NCBI GenBank assembly: GCA_002474415.1
Contig: DLQV01000026.1
Span: 1 to 6,221, forward strand
DNA: 6,221 nt
Direction: 5' to 3'
DNA from: Lachnospiraceae bacterium UBA7598
Lineage (GTDB): Bacteria; Bacillota; Clostridia; Lachnospirales; Lachnospiraceae
In this document: positions 6,206 through 6,221 of the stretch, piece after piece
Numbering within the stretch: position 1 is the first letter of the stretch
Layout: the number at the start of each line of letters is the position of its first letter
Made by a program: the position numbers and the translations under genes
Notes under the pieces: model-generated
The model's database searches: none
The model's input: the letters and a program-made list of their open reading frames with translations, nothing else
Told to the model about the DNA's origin: nothing

Positions 6206-6213
6206 GAATGAAG

Positions 6214-6219
6214 AAAGGA
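6214..6219 (+). promoter_or_regulatory. Ribosome binding site of a following gene beyond the right edge
   Basis: AAAGGA lies 9-14 bases after the stop codon of the solute-binding protein gene, with no hairpin or terminator between. A start codon would be expected just outside the window, so the binding protein is probably the first gene of an operon. Confidence 0.5.
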
Positions 6220-6221
6220 AT

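Noticed and set aside
1..6221. CRISPR array, tRNA, rRNA or insertion sequence
   Set aside because: No regularly spaced direct repeats, no tRNA-like cloverleaf, no rRNA sequence and no transposase frame were found.

Overview
The window looks like chromosomal DNA from a low-to-moderate GC, Gram-positive anaerobe of the Clostridia, most likely a gut Lachnospiraceae-type bacterium. This placement rests on protein style: a lipobox solute-binding lipoprotein, a HAMP histidine kinase of a type common in that group, an AAA-ATPase-like/PDDEXK_9 protein of a kind abundant there, GGAG-type ribosome binding sites and extended -10 promoters. No ribosomal RNA or other phylogenetic marker is present, so it is an inference.

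Layout. (1) 1-1737, plus strand: one uninterrupted reading frame that enters from outside the left edge. It joins two unrelated proteins. The first ~185 codons are the C-terminal part of a very AT-rich AAA ATPase with a DUF4143 domain. The rest is a sensor histidine kinase that has lost its start and first membrane helix. The join lies at about 547-568, where DNA composition changes sharply and a 7-bp inverted repeat with an 8-bp spacer sits. (2) 1738-1861: spacer with a small AT-rich hairpin and a probable extended -10 promoter. (3) 1862 (or 1826)-3565, plus: an intact AAA-ATPase-like protein with a C-terminal PD-(D/E)XK nuclease-like domain, function unknown. (4) 3587-4444, minus: methylenetetrahydrofolate reductase, convergent with the previous gene and separated by 21 bp. 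(5) 4445-4729: divergent control region with an outward promoter on each side and a cluster of palindromes between them. (6) 4730-6205, plus: a family 1-type extracellular solute-binding lipoprotein, with a ribosome binding site for a further gene at the right edge.

How the parts relate. The genes do not form one pathway. metF is a one-carbon/methionine housekeeping gene. The binding lipoprotein probably begins an uptake or sensing operon that continues beyond the window. The left third is a rearranged, accessory-type segment. The most unusual feature is the in-frame ATPase-kinase chimera: it may be a real recombination scar, a switchable junction, or an assembly artefact, and the sequence alone cannot decide. 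I do not see convincing evidence of a complete new biological system.
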